This document shows positions 23,868 through 32,731 of a stretch of 64,000 bases of DNA, piece by piece; position 1 is the stretch's first letter, and every line of letters starts with the position of its first letter. Made by a program: the position numbers and the translations under genes. The notes beneath the pieces were generated by a model that was not told the origin of the DNA, made no database searches, and saw only the letters and a list, made by a program, of their open reading frames with translations. The stretch is taken from contig OY762938.1 of NCBI GenBank assembly GCA_963667075.1, positions 2,046,001 to 2,110,000 on the forward strand. The letters run 5' to 3'. The stretch is from G963667075 sp963667075 (lineage in GTDB: Bacteria > Pseudomonadota > Alphaproteobacteria > Micavibrionales > Micavibrionaceae).

Positions 23868-24467
23868 CTAAGTATCACCATCTTCCAGGGCAGACAGCTC
23901 ACCTTGTACGAACAAATCAGAGAGTTGTTCGTAGCCAGCTTCTGACTTATATGCCCTATATATATCACCATGCCCTAGTTCGGCAATAGTGTCAAGTACA
24001 TTCGTGACGCCGAACTTTTCATGGAGTTCGTCGGCTATTTTACACATTGTCGTGATTATGTCAAGGCTTTTCGATAATGTCATTTGTGCAAAATCGGCGG
24101 GATCGTCATCAGGCGACGGACGGCGGAAGCCGACAATATACTGTTCTACATCCCGTATCGCGCAGGCCAGAGCCATAGCAAGAATCGCTATGGCTTTTTG
24201 GTACTTTGGCGGGGCGATGAGATAAATGGTCTTCTCATCGGGATTATTATATGTGATTTCCTTGCCTTTAATGACGTGTGCCGGGATGTTATAGCGTTCC
24301 ATAACGCCAACGAGTCGTTTGCCTTCTGTGATTTCCCTTAGCATGTCCTTGGCCTCGCCCAGAATCTGTTCATCCTGATCGTGTTTATAGGGGTCCGGTG
24401 GCGTAGAGCCGGCACCAAACTCATTAATAAGCAGATTTTCTGGTGGCATTTCGTTCGAGCCTGTCAT
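23868..24467 (-). CDS. Uncharacterised 199-aa protein
   Basis: Soluble, acidic at both ends, with a hydrophobic helix AIAILAMALACAIRDVEQYI near 88-107 that looks like a buried helix rather than a membrane span. Start ATG 24467 is supported by AGAGGA 10 bp upstream. It follows the 205-aa orphan with a 24-bp gap and precedes the 44-aa ORF by 34 bp, so the three appear to be one operon. No catalytic motif is recognised; no HExxH is present. Confidence 0.68.
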   Translation of the reverse strand: MTGSNEMPPENLLINEFGAGSTPPDPYKHDQDEQILGEAKDMLREITEGKRLVGVMERYNIPAHVIKGKEITYNNPDEKTIYLIAPPKYQKAIAILAMALACAIRDVEQYIVGFRRPSPDDDPADFAQMTLSKSLDIITTMCKIADELHEKFGVTNVLDTIAELGHGDIYRAYKSEAGYEQLSDLFVQGELSALEDGDT

Positions 24468-24491
24468 TATACGTGCTATTCCTCTGGTTTT

Positions 24492-25109
24492 TTATTCTAT
24501 TTCTGTCATGCCTTCCATCAGATGAGGCTGTATTGTGCTTTTCAGGAGCATTTCCTGTTCCTTTATGTGGACATGGCCTTCCATGTCTACAATTATTTTA
24601 CTTAACATTAAAATTCCACCATAAAAAACAGGTGATGTAATGTCAAAATGGCCGCTTTCTTCTTTGTAGACCGCATGTGGTGGGCGATAATGCCTCTCGA
24701 GCGCAGATTTTTGTTCTGGTGCCAGAGAATTGATAAAAGGAAGAGATTCTAGTTTTTCAATCAGATAGATATCCCCATCTTCATGCGAAATATTCTTAAA
24801 ATAAAAGTTTAGATAGGGAAGAACGGTTTCCTGTGTCAGGTTAAGCGCGCTCGCCTTATTTATCTGGGCAAGGCTTTGTTCAGAGCCATCCAGATAGAAA
24901 AATTTTTCTCCGTCACTTGCAAAGTCCATGGAAAAAGTTGGTAAAGACGAGAAATTTGTAATTTTGTACAATAAGACGTCCTTATAAAAGGGGGGTTTGG
25001 CACACTTCACCTCGCTGTGCTCAGGAGAGAACAGCATAGAATCTCCCGCGTTTCTCACGCGGTCAATTATTTTTTGTGTTTTTTCAGTATCGAGGCGATG
25101 CCAGTCCAT
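24492..25109 (-). CDS. Uncharacterised 205-aa protein
   Basis: No family recognised. Soluble, with an N-terminal helical part (TEKTQKIIDRVRNAG) and a C-terminal beta-rich part (GHFDITSPVFYGGILMLSKIIVDMEG). No signal peptide. First gene of the putative three-gene orphan operon and separated by 43 bp from dusA's stop on the same strand, so readthrough from dusA is possible. Confidence 0.66.
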   Translation of the reverse strand: MDWHRLDTEKTQKIIDRVRNAGDSMLFSPEHSEVKCAKPPFYKDVLLYKITNFSSLPTFSMDFASDGEKFFYLDGSEQSLAQINKASALNLTQETVLPYLNFYFKNISHEDGDIYLIEKLESLPFINSLAPEQKSALERHYRPPHAVYKEESGHFDITSPVFYGGILMLSKIIVDMEGHVHIKEQEMLLKSTIQPHLMEGMTEIE

Positions 25110-25152
25110 GAAGCATATATAATCTTAAAGGTTAATAGAGAGTTAGCAAACC

Positions 25153-26142
25153 TTATGTATTTTTTATTATTTCTGCAAGAGCCTTTTCAAGAATATCCGC
25201 TTTTGTTTGGGGGAGATGGGCGTTCTCGCTTAAGTAGCGACGCCAGATTTTTGCACCTTTTTGTTCTTTAAACAGGCCTGTCATATGGCGAGTGATTGTT
25301 TTGACCGGGGTACCGTACTTTTTGTTCTGTTCTTCAATATATGGAATCATCGCCATAGCGATATCCTGCCGGTCGCGCAGTGATGTGCTGTTGAAGATGT
25401 TTTTTTCAATGTCTGCCAGAAAATAAGGATTTTCATAAGCTTCGCGGCCGATCATGGCACCATCGCAAAGGTTTAGCGCTGTTTTTATATTATCTATTGT
25501 CTTAAGTCCGCCGTTTAATACTATGATAAGGTGAGGAAAATCCTTTTTTATTTGTGCAGCACGATCGTACTGCAGGGGTGGGATGTCGCGGTTTTCTTTG
25601 GGGCTTAACCCTGTGAGCCAGGCTTTTCTGGCGTGGATTATTATTTTTTTACAGCCTGCTGCGGATATTTTTTCAACAAAAGTGTGAAGGAATGCGTAAG
25701 AGTCTAGATGATCAATGCCAACGCGGCATTTGACGGTTACGGGGATATCGGGTACTTCGTCCTGCATGGTCTTTATACAATTTACGACAAGGTCGGGCTC
25801 TGCCATCAGGCATGCGCCGAAACGGCCTTTTTGGACACGGTCGCTTGGGCAGCCGCAATTTAGGTTTATTTCATCATAGCCGTATTCTTTTGCTTTTTTT
25901 GCACAAAGAGCAAGTTCTTCAGGGGTAGAACTGCCTAATTGGAGTGCTAGCGGATGTTCTTCTTTGTTATAGCGCAGGAAACGGTCTGTTTCTCCGTGGA
26001 TAATCGCGCCTGTAGAGATCATTTCAGTATAAAGCAGGACGTTTTTCGATATCAAACGCATAAAATAGCGATCATGCCGGTCCGTCCAATCCAGCATGGG
26101 CGCGATAGATATCTCTTGCTTTTTGTTGTGTTCTTTTATCAT
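25153..26142 (-). CDS. dusA: tRNA-dihydrouridine(20/20a) synthase DusA
   Basis: Flavin enzyme reducing uridine-20/20a in the tRNA D-loop. 329 aa, normal length. ISIAPMLDWTDRHDRYFMRL at 11-30 is the DusA FMN-binding start; catalytic Cys98 lies in NLNCGCPSDRVQKGRFGACLM (94-114); KCRVGIDHLDSY and IIHARKAWLTGLSPKENR carry the phosphate and tRNA contacts (the latter is DusA-specific). ATG 26142; divergent from the SH3-domain gene, whose start is 40 bp away. Confidence 0.95.
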   Translation of the reverse strand: MIKEHNKKQEISIAPMLDWTDRHDRYFMRLISKNVLLYTEMISTGAIIHGETDRFLRYNKEEHPLALQLGSSTPEELALCAKKAKEYGYDEINLNCGCPSDRVQKGRFGACLMAEPDLVVNCIKTMQDEVPDIPVTVKCRVGIDHLDSYAFLHTFVEKISAAGCKKIIIHARKAWLTGLSPKENRDIPPLQYDRAAQIKKDFPHLIIVLNGGLKTIDNIKTALNLCDGAMIGREAYENPYFLADIEKNIFNSTSLRDRQDIAMAMIPYIEEQNKKYGTPVKTITRHMTGLFKEQKGAKIWRRYLSENAHLPQTKADILEKALAEIIKNT

Positions 26143-26181
26143 AATGAAGCGAGGTTATATCGAATTCAGAGTCCTTTTGTC

Positions 26182-26709
26182 ATGTGTTTTTCTCGTAAAT
26201 GTTTTTCTTTTTTACCTGTTCTCCTTATTATGCTCTTTGTGCTTTTCTTTGCAGAAAGGGCTTTTGCGCAGCAGAATGATCCATTTAAGAGTACAAGACA
26301 TCCTGTGCCGCGTTTCGTTTCTCTGAAGTCCAGTGAGGTGCGGTTGAGGGCTGGTCCGGCTGAACGTTATCCTGTCAGATGGGTGTATCACAAAAAAGGT
26401 TTGCCCGTTGAAATTATTCAGGAATTTGATAACTGGCGTAAAATCAGGGATGTGGATGGGGAAGAAGGCTGGATTCATAGTGCTTTGCTTATCGGGGACC
26501 GTACCGCGTTGATTCTCGGTGCAGATCAGGTGCCGGCCTATTCAAAAAGTGATGATACATCTTCTGTTGTGGCTAAGTTAGAACCCGGTGTTGTCGCTTC
26601 GCTCGAAAAATGCGACAAAGAGTCTTGTTTGCTTAGATTCTCCGGTTTTCAGGGCTGGGTCCAAAGAAAATTTATTTGGGGCATTTACGCCGACGAAATT
26701 TTGAATTAA
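26182..26709 (+). CDS. Secreted SH3-domain (bacterial SH3, DUF1058-type) protein
   Basis: 175 aa. The signal peptide is a long hydrophobic run ending FFAERAFA (cleavage near residue 29, before QQNDPFK). Two SH3-like repeats: SSEVRLRAGPAERYPVRWVYHKKGLPVEII with DNWRKIRDVDGEEGWIHSALL (about 49-100), and a second with AKLEPGVVASLEKC and GFQGWVQRKFIWGI. Such proteins bind cell-wall material or partners in the periplasm. Start ATG 26182 chosen for the signal peptide; the open frame extends to 25954 through dusA antisense sequence. The overlapping frame at 26096 was rejected. Confidence 0.85.
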   Translation: MCFSRKCFSFLPVLLIMLFVLFFAERAFAQQNDPFKSTRHPVPRFVSLKSSEVRLRAGPAERYPVRWVYHKKGLPVEIIQEFDNWRKIRDVDGEEGWIHSALLIGDRTALILGADQVPAYSKSDDTSSVVAKLEPGVVASLEKCDKESCLLRFSGFQGWVQRKFIWGIYADEILN

Positions 26710-26871
26710 TCTATGATTCGTAGGGTTATTCACACCCTATCCACAGTTTTATCCCCAAGCGGCTTTTCTGGCTTTTATTTGAGGATTTCTTTGCTGTGGT
26801 CCCTCTAACACATGTTTCCTTTTAACGAGACCCTTAAAGGGGTATTTCCTCTGGGTCCTTTCTGAAATCGA

Positions 26872-27840
26872 ATGTATAATTTATCTGAGAAGACAGAAGT
26901 CGCCAGCAGACTTCACACGAGTATAATGAATATAGCAGCCAGGCCGGGAAAAGGTTTGGATGTTATGGTCGTGATACAGCTTTTGTCAGGCGTCCTGGTG
27001 GAAAGCGCATTCTTTTTTGAAAATCCTGATCAGTCTCTTGAAGCTGAGTTCGATAAGCTATCACTTATGCTTGAGACTGAACCGTGGGAAGGGCCTTTGC
27101 CCGAATGGGCTTTACCGCCCCCCCATATTCTGGATTTAAATTCAGAAAGAGGACGTGAACTGGCGCGCCATACTATTGAGAACTGGCATGACTGTGAGTT
27201 TGCTTATGTTGATTTTATCTTATTCCTTGTGCAAAATTTTATCACGTCATGGGAAGATGAGGGCATTCCGCGCGAAGAATCGTTCAGACTCCTGATCGAA
27301 GGGGCGTTGCGCTGTATGGCTTTTGAAGTGGCAGCTCAGGAGCTGTGCGATCTTGTGATTGAACGTAAAATCGGATTTGAAGGCTGGTCTCTGGCTGACG
27401 GTATCAGTGCGTTGAGTGCTGTTGCCGGGCAAAGATTAGCGCATGCCTTGGGGATTGTGCCAGGGGCGCAGGTCAATTTTGGCGCGCAGGATTTTCCGCA
27501 GCATCTGGATAATGTAGTGTACGTTATGACACAAGAGGCCGTACGTCTGGGGATTCCAGCCGGGAGTGACTGGCGTTTAGGTCTTGCGGCGAATGACTGT
27601 CCGGCGGATGCGCCAGAACATTTGATCGAGAGTGTTTCACCTATGTGTCTCTCCTTTTTTAAGGTCCTTAACATGGATTCAGCGGAAGATCAGGCGGTTT
27701 CTCTGGCCAAAGCTGCCGGGCGTATGCTGGCTGTGGCGGCAGGGGGCGATTTACCTGAAATGGCACCTGAAATCGCAAAGCCTCTGGCGATGGCGGCTAT
27801 GACAGAAACATATAAGAGCTTGTCTGTGCAGCAACCATAA
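26872..27840 (+). CDS. Uncharacterised 322-aa protein
   Basis: Helical, acidic, soluble protein with no signal peptide. Contains PEWALPPPHILDLNSERGREL near 78-98, an aromatic helix FAYVDFILFLVQNFI near 115-130, and an Ala-rich C-terminus (AKAAGRMLAVAAGGDLPEMAPEIAKPLAMAAM). No motif recognised. ATG 26872 has no convincing SD. The 160-bp gap upstream contains CCACAG and TTATCCCCA words but no convincing DnaA box cluster. It is followed by a hairpin at 27891. Confidence 0.68.
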   Translation: MYNLSEKTEVASRLHTSIMNIAARPGKGLDVMVVIQLLSGVLVESAFFFENPDQSLEAEFDKLSLMLETEPWEGPLPEWALPPPHILDLNSERGRELARHTIENWHDCEFAYVDFILFLVQNFITSWEDEGIPREESFRLLIEGALRCMAFEVAAQELCDLVIERKIGFEGWSLADGISALSAVAGQRLAHALGIVPGAQVNFGAQDFPQHLDNVVYVMTQEAVRLGIPAGSDWRLGLAANDCPADAPEHLIESVSPMCLSFFKVLNMDSAEDQAVSLAKAAGRMLAVAAGGDLPEMAPEIAKPLAMAAMTETYKSLSVQQP

Positions 27841-27890
27841 AGATAAACGTATAAAAAAGTTTTATCATCCTCTCTCTCACTTTCTCTTTG

Positions 27891-27919
27891 GCCCCTTTCT
27901 TCTTTTTGAAGGAAGGGGC
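27891..27919 (+). terminator. Hairpin after the 322-aa gene, possible terminator
   Basis: 12-bp stem GCCCCTTTCTTC / GAAGGAAGGGGC with a TTTTT loop and one G-U pair, 50 bp beyond the 27840 stop. No T-tract follows on the plus strand, so termination is probable only from stem strength and place. Confidence 0.45.
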
Positions 27920-27931
27920 TTGGGTGTTACG

Positions 27932-27998
27932 TCCGGCATGACGATAAGGGACGATTCTTTTGCAAAAGGGTTCGTTATTGCTTTCCCCGTGAAAGGCT
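27932..27998. repeat. Composite of two dispersed repeats
   Basis: The left part (27933-27963) is an inverted copy of 23386-23416. The right part (27955-27995) contains TTTTGCAAAAGG..TCG-TTATTGCTTTCCCCGTG, shared with 31772-31833 and 58986-59039 but lacking the second half of the CCCCGT/ACGGGG hairpin. Confidence 0.65.
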
Positions 27999-28168
27999 AT
28001 ATAGCGCATATCATATTATGAAAAATAAATTCATTTTTTCTTATTAAAGACGAAAGACTCATGAAGGGATGGGGGCAAAAATCATGAAAATTTATTGTCA
28101 GGCTCTTTTTAAAGTCCTATAAAGGCCCAATAATGATATAGAGACTTATTTTAACTACAAGGACCATT
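27999..28168. other. Upstream region of fabA
   Basis: AT-rich stretch presumed to hold the fabA-fabB-fabI promoter. AAGGACC lies 7 bp before the fabA ATG. No operator was recognised; the word TATAGCGCAT at 28000 is shared with the 23430 region. Confidence 0.4.
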
Positions 28169-28687
28169 ATGGCTTTCAATCAAAAATCCAGCTATACCTA
28201 CGAGGAAATTATTACATGCGGTCACGGTGATCTGTTTGGCCCGGGAAATGCGCAGTTACCGCTGCCGCCTATGCTGATGTTTGATCGTATTACGAACGTG
28301 TCTGCAGAGGGTGGCGCGAATGGGAAAGGGATTATCGAAGCTGAATTTGATATTAAGCCTGATCTCTGGTTTTTTGGATGCCACTTTGAAGGGGATCCTG
28401 TCATGCCCGGTTGCTTGGGGCTTGATGCTTTGTGGCAGTTGCTCGGCTTTTATCTTGGTTGGACGGGAGCCTCTGGGGCTGGACGTGCGCTCGGTTTGGG
28501 TGAATTGAAACTGACCGGACAGGTAAAGCCTGATGTTAAGCTGGTGCAGTACCGTGTGGATCTAAAACGGGTAATTAACCGTAAACTGGTGCTGGGCATT
28601 GGTGATGGAAAAATGCTGGCCGATGGTGAAGTGATCTATGAAGCTCAAGGTTTGAAAGTTGGGCTTTTTGATAACTCAAAAGCATAA
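28169..28687 (+). CDS. fabA: 3-hydroxydecanoyl-ACP dehydratase/isomerase FabA
   Basis: Makes trans-2- and cis-3-decenoyl-ACP, the branch point for unsaturated fatty acids. 172 aa, normal. Active-site His72 in FFGCHFEGDPVMPG and Asp86 in LGLDALWQ. The N-terminus SSYTYEEIITCGHGDLFG is typical of FabA. SD AAGGACC upstream. First gene of fabA-fabB-fabI; fabB starts 43 bp after its stop. Unlike many alphaproteobacteria, no irr (Fur family) gene is next to it. Confidence 0.96.
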   Translation: MAFNQKSSYTYEEIITCGHGDLFGPGNAQLPLPPMLMFDRITNVSAEGGANGKGIIEAEFDIKPDLWFFGCHFEGDPVMPGCLGLDALWQLLGFYLGWTGASGAGRALGLGELKLTGQVKPDVKLVQYRVDLKRVINRKLVLGIGDGKMLADGEVIYEAQGLKVGLFDNSKA

Positions 28688-28730
28688 AAAGATAAAACGA
28701 ACTGAAATTTTAACTGCGAAGGAAAATGAT

Positions 28731-29957
28731 ATGCGCAGAGTCGTTGTGACGGGCATGGGAATTATTTCTTGCATCGGTAATGATGTGCAGGCTGTTCTCG
28801 AATCCCTTAAAAGCGGAAAGTCCGGTATTTCTTTTTCGCCGGAATATGCGGAAATGGGTTTCCGTTCTCAAGTCTATGGGAAGCCGGATATTGTTTTAGC
28901 GGATCATATTGAGAAACGCCTGTTTCGTTTTATGGGCGATGGGGCGGCTTATGCGCATCTTTCTATGGAGCAGGCAATTGCTGATTCCGGTCTGGAGATA
29001 TCTGATGTGTCCAATGAACGAACCGGGATTATTGTTGGCTCTGGCGGGCCTTCTACCCGGTCCCAGGTGGCTGCGGCTGATATAGCGCGTGAGAAGGGGC
29101 CAAAGCGCGTGGGGCCGTTTGCTGTGCCTAAGTGCATGTCGTCAACGAACTCAGCAACGATTGCGACGAACTTTAAGATTAAAGGTGTGAATTATTCTAT
29201 TTCATCGGCTTGTTCTACATCGGCGCATTGTATTGGCAATGCGGTTGAACAAATTCAGCTCGGTAAACAGGATGTGATGTTCGCCGGCGGTGGTGAAGAG
29301 CTGGACTGGAGTCTGTCTGTTCTGTTTGATGCCATGAATGCCATGTCTTCCAAATATAATGATACACCTGAAAAAGCGTCTCGTGCGTATGATGCAAACC
29401 GTGATGGTTTTGTGATTGCAGGCGGCGGCGGGATCGTTGTTCTGGAAGAGCTTGAGCATGCCAAAGCGCGCGGTGCTAAAATCTATGCGGAAGTGACAGG
29501 CTATGGGGCGACATCTGATGGTGATGATATGGTTGTTCCGAATGGTGAAGGGGCTGCCCGCTGTATGAAACAGGCTCTGTCTACAATTAAAAAGCCTGTG
29601 ACGTATATCAATACGCACGGGACAAGTACGGTGGCTGGTGATCTGGCCGAGCTTAGGGCTATTCGGGAAGTTTTTGATCCGTTGGATGCGCCTATGCCGT
29701 ATATGTCATCGACAAAGTCCATGACAGGTCATTCTTTGGGGGCTACCGGTGTACAGGAAACGATTTATAGCCTTTTGATGCTAAATCATGACTTTGTCGC
29801 ACCTAGCATTAATATTGAGACACCTGATGAAGGCGTTGATGAGGTGCCTGTTCCAAGAGAGCTGGTCGATAATGTGAAACACGAAACAGTTATATCCAAC
29901 TCCTTTGGCTTTGGCGGTACAAACTGTACTCTGGCTATGAGTAAGTATGAGGCGTAG
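28731..29957 (+). CDS. fabB: 3-oxoacyl-ACP synthase I FabB
   Basis: Condensing enzyme that elongates the cis-3 product of FabA. 408 aa from ATG 28731 (AAGGA 7 bp upstream); the frame opens at 28659 inside fabA, but that part is not FabB-like. Catalytic Cys161 in SSACSTSAHC, His in NTHGTSTVAGD, and His in GHSLGATGVQE form the Cys-His-His triad; the GFGGTNCTL end is typical. KSMTGHSLGA contains the conserved Lys. Middle gene of the unsaturated fatty-acid operon, 11 bp before fabI. Confidence 0.95.
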   Translation: MRRVVVTGMGIISCIGNDVQAVLESLKSGKSGISFSPEYAEMGFRSQVYGKPDIVLADHIEKRLFRFMGDGAAYAHLSMEQAIADSGLEISDVSNERTGIIVGSGGPSTRSQVAAADIAREKGPKRVGPFAVPKCMSSTNSATIATNFKIKGVNYSISSACSTSAHCIGNAVEQIQLGKQDVMFAGGGEELDWSLSVLFDAMNAMSSKYNDTPEKASRAYDANRDGFVIAGGGGIVVLEELEHAKARGAKIYAEVTGYGATSDGDDMVVPNGEGAARCMKQALSTIKKPVTYINTHGTSTVAGDLAELRAIREVFDPLDAPMPYMSSTKSMTGHSLGATGVQETIYSLLMLNHDFVAPSINIETPDEGVDEVPVPRELVDNVKHETVISNSFGFGGTNCTLAMSKYEA

Positions 29958-29968
29958 AGAGAAAAAAG

Positions 29969-30790
29969 ATGACGAATAATAATGCAACTTCACCCCTTAT
30001 GGCTGGTAAAAAAGGTCTGATTATGGGGGTCGCTAATGATCATTCTATTGCCTGGGGTATCGCAAAAGCTCTGGCAGAGCAGGGGGCAGAGCTGGCCTTT
30101 ACATATCAGGGGGATGCTTTTGAAAAACGGGTAAGGCCGTTGTCCGAGTCTGTGAATTCTGATCTTTTGCTTCCTTGTGATGTTTCATCCGAGGCTGATC
30201 TGGATAACGTTTTCAATATGTTAAAGGATGAATGGGGCACACTGGACTTTATCGTTCACGCTGTGGCGTACTCCAACAAGGAAGAGCTGACCGGGCATTA
30301 TGTGGATACAACACTGGAAAACTTCCTGAATACCATGCATATATCCTGTTATTCTTTTACCTCTGTGATGAGACGGGCGAAGGACCTTATGACGAAGGGC
30401 GGTTCCGCGATTACTTTGTCTTATTATGGCGCTGAAAAAGTGATGCCCAATTATAATGTCATGGGGGTTGCCAAAGCGGCACTGGAATCCTCTGTGCGTT
30501 ATCTGGCCGCGGATCTTGGGAGTAAAAATATCCGTGTGAATGCTATTTCTGCCGGGCCTATGCGCACGCTTGCTGGTTCTGCGATTGGCAGTGCGCGCAA
30601 GACATTCAAGTACAACGTTCTGACCTGTCCATTACAACGTAATGTGGAGTTGGAAGAATTGGGCGGCACAGGTTTGTATCTGCTCTCTGATCTCTCTTCT
30701 GCTGTGACTGGCGAAGTGCATTACGTCGATTGCGGCTTTAACGTCATCGGCATGCCCCCACACGATAATCTGTCGGAGCTGGCGGGGTAG
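29969..30790 (+). CDS. fabI: Enoyl-ACP reductase (NADH) FabI
   Basis: Final reductive step of fatty-acid elongation and target of triclosan-type inhibitors. 273 aa. Rossmann start GLIMGVANDHSIAWGIAKALAEQGAELAFTY (about 15-46), active-site Tyr-x6-Lys as YNVMGVAK, and the FabI-type SAGPMRTLAGSAI and GEVHYVDCGFNVIG segments. SD AGAGAGAAAAAAG. Last gene of fabA-fabB-fabI; the TAG stop is followed by a short AT-rich gap before the SPFH gene. Confidence 0.95.
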   Translation: MTNNNATSPLMAGKKGLIMGVANDHSIAWGIAKALAEQGAELAFTYQGDAFEKRVRPLSESVNSDLLLPCDVSSEADLDNVFNMLKDEWGTLDFIVHAVAYSNKEELTGHYVDTTLENFLNTMHISCYSFTSVMRRAKDLMTKGGSAITLSYYGAEKVMPNYNVMGVAKAALESSVRYLAADLGSKNIRVNAISAGPMRTLAGSAIGSARKTFKYNVLTCPLQRNVELEELGGTGLYLLSDLSSAVTGEVHYVDCGFNVIGMPPHDNLSELAG

Positions 30791-30880
30791 AGTGGTAAGT
30801 ATAAAAATATTCCCATAACATATTGACATATTGTTTTTTTCTGTACTTTGACTTCTTTAAATAATAGAAAGGAATTTAAT

Positions 30881-31768
30881 ATGAATTATGGTTATGACGA
30901 TCCTTCACTGCTTGATAAGCTTGCTGCCAATTGGCAATATATTGGTGCGGCTACTGTTGGATTACTATGGGCGTCTTCTTGTTTACATGGGCTAAATAGA
31001 AATGAGGCCAAGGTCATAACATCAATGTTTGGTAAGCCAAAGGGCGTGTTGTCTTCTGAAGGGCTGAATGTAACAGCGCCATGGCCTTTAACAAGAGTTT
31101 TTCAAACCGTCTCTACAGCAAAGCAGCCAGTAAAAGATGAATTGTATTGTAAAACAAGCAATAACGTTACACTCAATGTTCCAATCACGACAGAATATAG
31201 AATCGTTGATCCTGAAAAATTTGCTTACGCGTCGCTTGATCCTATTGGAACAATGAAAGACAAAGTGTCTCGTGCTGTAAAATCGAAAATTAATGACCTT
31301 GAGTATTCTGCTGTGCAGGCAGAAATAGGACAAATTACAACGGCTGTGAAAGAGAGTTTGGATGCTGAGCTTTTGAAAGAATACGGCATTGAACTTATTG
31401 ATATTATCGTCGATGAGCCAGTACCTGATTCAAAAATTGAGGAAGCACTTAATCGTAGGGAGGCCGCAAAATTATCCGAGGATGCCGGTAAACGTGAAGG
31501 GAATGCTGAAGCTCTTCGTATTATAGAGCTTTCAAAAGGGGTGATCGAAGGGGCTGAAAAGTTAAATGAGAGTGCTGTAAAGGCTGGTTTTGTGAGTGCT
31601 GCGCAAGTCATTGAAATGGCACAAAAACATATTGCAATTACTGATGCAAATCAGGGCAGAGGTAATGTTGTTATTGATGTTGGCCATTCTTCAAACGCTT
31701 CCTTTGCAGCCGGTATGGCTACTCAAATGAGAAAAGAAGCCGCAGCCAGCACACCTAAGCCAAGTTAA
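30881..31768 (+). CDS. SPFH/prohibitin-like membrane protein
   Basis: 295 aa from ATG 30881, chosen for GAAAGGAA 7 bp upstream. One N-terminal transmembrane segment (WQYIGAATVGLLWASSCLHG, about 16-35), then an SPFH domain (GLNVTAPWPLTRVFQTVSTAKQPV; NVPITTEYRIVDPEKFAY), then a charged coiled coil (EEALNRREAAKLSEDAGKREGNAEALRI). Membrane scaffold proteins of this class form large rings with proteases. No hflK/C or ftsH gene is adjacent. It is preceded by a TTGACA-like word (TATTGACATATTG, near 30822), a possible promoter. Confidence 0.82.
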   Translation: MNYGYDDPSLLDKLAANWQYIGAATVGLLWASSCLHGLNRNEAKVITSMFGKPKGVLSSEGLNVTAPWPLTRVFQTVSTAKQPVKDELYCKTSNNVTLNVPITTEYRIVDPEKFAYASLDPIGTMKDKVSRAVKSKINDLEYSAVQAEIGQITTAVKESLDAELLKEYGIELIDIIVDEPVPDSKIEEALNRREAAKLSEDAGKREGNAEALRIIELSKGVIEGAEKLNESAVKAGFVSAAQVIEMAQKHIAITDANQGRGNVVIDVGHSSNASFAAGMATQMRKEAAASTPKPS

Positions 31769-31771
31769 TTA

Positions 31772-31833
31772 TATAGAAGCCTTTCGCAAAAGGTCCGATT
31801 ATTGCTTTCCCCGTGAAAACGGGGAGCTTCAAC
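31772..31833. repeat. Dispersed repeat, copy with CCCCGT/ACGGGG hairpin
   Basis: TATAGAAGCCTTT-CGCAAAAGG..CGATTATTGCTTTCCCCGTGAAAACGGGG (given in parts). About 50 of 55 bases match 58986-59039, and part matches 27955-27995. It contains hairpins CCTTTCGCAAAAGG and CCCCGT/ACGGGG. It lies just after the SPFH gene stop. Confidence 0.75.
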
Positions 31834-31865
31834 TCATTGTTTTTAAAAGAGTGTATCTTGCCGAT

Positions 31866-31881
31866 TCCCGCCTACGCGGGA
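31866..31881. repeat. Palindrome TCCCGC-4-GCGGGA
   Basis: Short perfect inverted repeat, also present at 60186-60201. A common intergenic hairpin in this group; no T-tract follows. Confidence 0.6.
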
Positions 31882-31969
31882 GAAGATTCACCTTCGGCTG
31901 TCTGTGTAGATACAAATGGGGATCCCACCTATTCAGAAAGTGCTTTGCATTAGTATTATTTCAGGGCTG

Positions 31970-32719
31970 TTAGTGTACAGTCAGGAGGTTTTCTTCGATA
32001 ACGTCCGGGGTGTCTGTAAGAAAGGCATCGACGCCCCAGCTTTGTAGGAGGCGGGCGCGCATCGGATCATTAATGGCATAGGCCAGAACACGTTTTTCGA
32101 GATCTATCAGTTCTTCGATTTGCTCACGCTGACATGTTTCCCCATTTATATTGACGGTTTTTACATCAAGATAGGATATCAGGTCTTTCCAGTTTTCCGG
32201 CCATTCTTCGTTGGGGAGGATTAAGCCTCTGGCCCAGTCTGTAGCTATGTCCTGCGCCGTTTCAAGGCTGACATGGGAAAGACTGGATATGAGTAACTTA
32301 TCGTGGTCATCCCATATCTGGGATAAGAGATCAAGCGCGACTTCTGCTGTTTCTTTTTCACGGCCAGGGCAGGACTTAATCGTAAGATTTAAGCCAAGAT
32401 CGTGCTCTATCAGGACGTCTACAGCTTCTTCCAATGTTGGAATCTTTAGCCCCGTAAAGCTATCAGCATACCAACTACCGGCTTCCAACTGTTTAAGGTC
32501 TTCGTAAGTGGTTTGTGCGATTTTACCAGAGCCGTTTGTGGTGCGCTCCAGATCGTCATCATGAAATAGAACAGGGACTTGGTCATGCGTCAGTTTGACA
32601 TCCAACTCCACCCATTTTACGCCCATGTCAGCGGCGGTATGGATAGAGTCAAGCGTGTTCTCAGGCGCGTACCCTGCCGCGCCTCTATGACCTATGATTT
32701 TTGGGAGCTTTAGGCTCAT
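31970..32719 (-). CDS. ugpQ: Glycerophosphodiester phosphodiesterase
   Basis: GDPD enzyme releasing glycerol-3-phosphate from glycerophosphodiesters. 249 aa from ATG 32719, with AGGCGAG upstream; an in-frame TTG lies one codon earlier. Motifs: IIGHRGAAGYAPENTL (catalytic His-Arg near 11-12, Glu-Asn), WVELDVKLTHDQVPVLFHDDDLERTTNG with Glu-x-Asp and the second His. The C-terminus ends GVDAFLTDTPDVIEENL, typical of the family. No signal peptide, so cytoplasmic. It follows rpsO by 12 bp on the minus strand. Confidence 0.93.
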   Translation of the reverse strand: MSLKLPKIIGHRGAAGYAPENTLDSIHTAADMGVKWVELDVKLTHDQVPVLFHDDDLERTTNGSGKIAQTTYEDLKQLEAGSWYADSFTGLKIPTLEEAVDVLIEHDLGLNLTIKSCPGREKETAEVALDLLSQIWDDHDKLLISSLSHVSLETAQDIATDWARGLILPNEEWPENWKDLISYLDVKTVNINGETCQREQIEELIDLEKRVLAYAINDPMRARLLQSWGVDAFLTDTPDVIEENLLTVH

Positions 32720-32731
32720 CAATCTCGCCTG

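Noticed and set aside
26096..26326. Alternative 76-codon frame at the start of the SH3 gene
   Set aside because: It has a hydrophobic run but ends early; the SH3 frame continues with two clear domains and its own signal peptide.
26710..26871. Possible replication origin (TATCCACAG and TTATCCCCA words)
   Set aside because: Only one or two poor DnaA-box-like words, no AT-rich unwinding region or iterons, and no dnaA, dnaN or hemE nearby.
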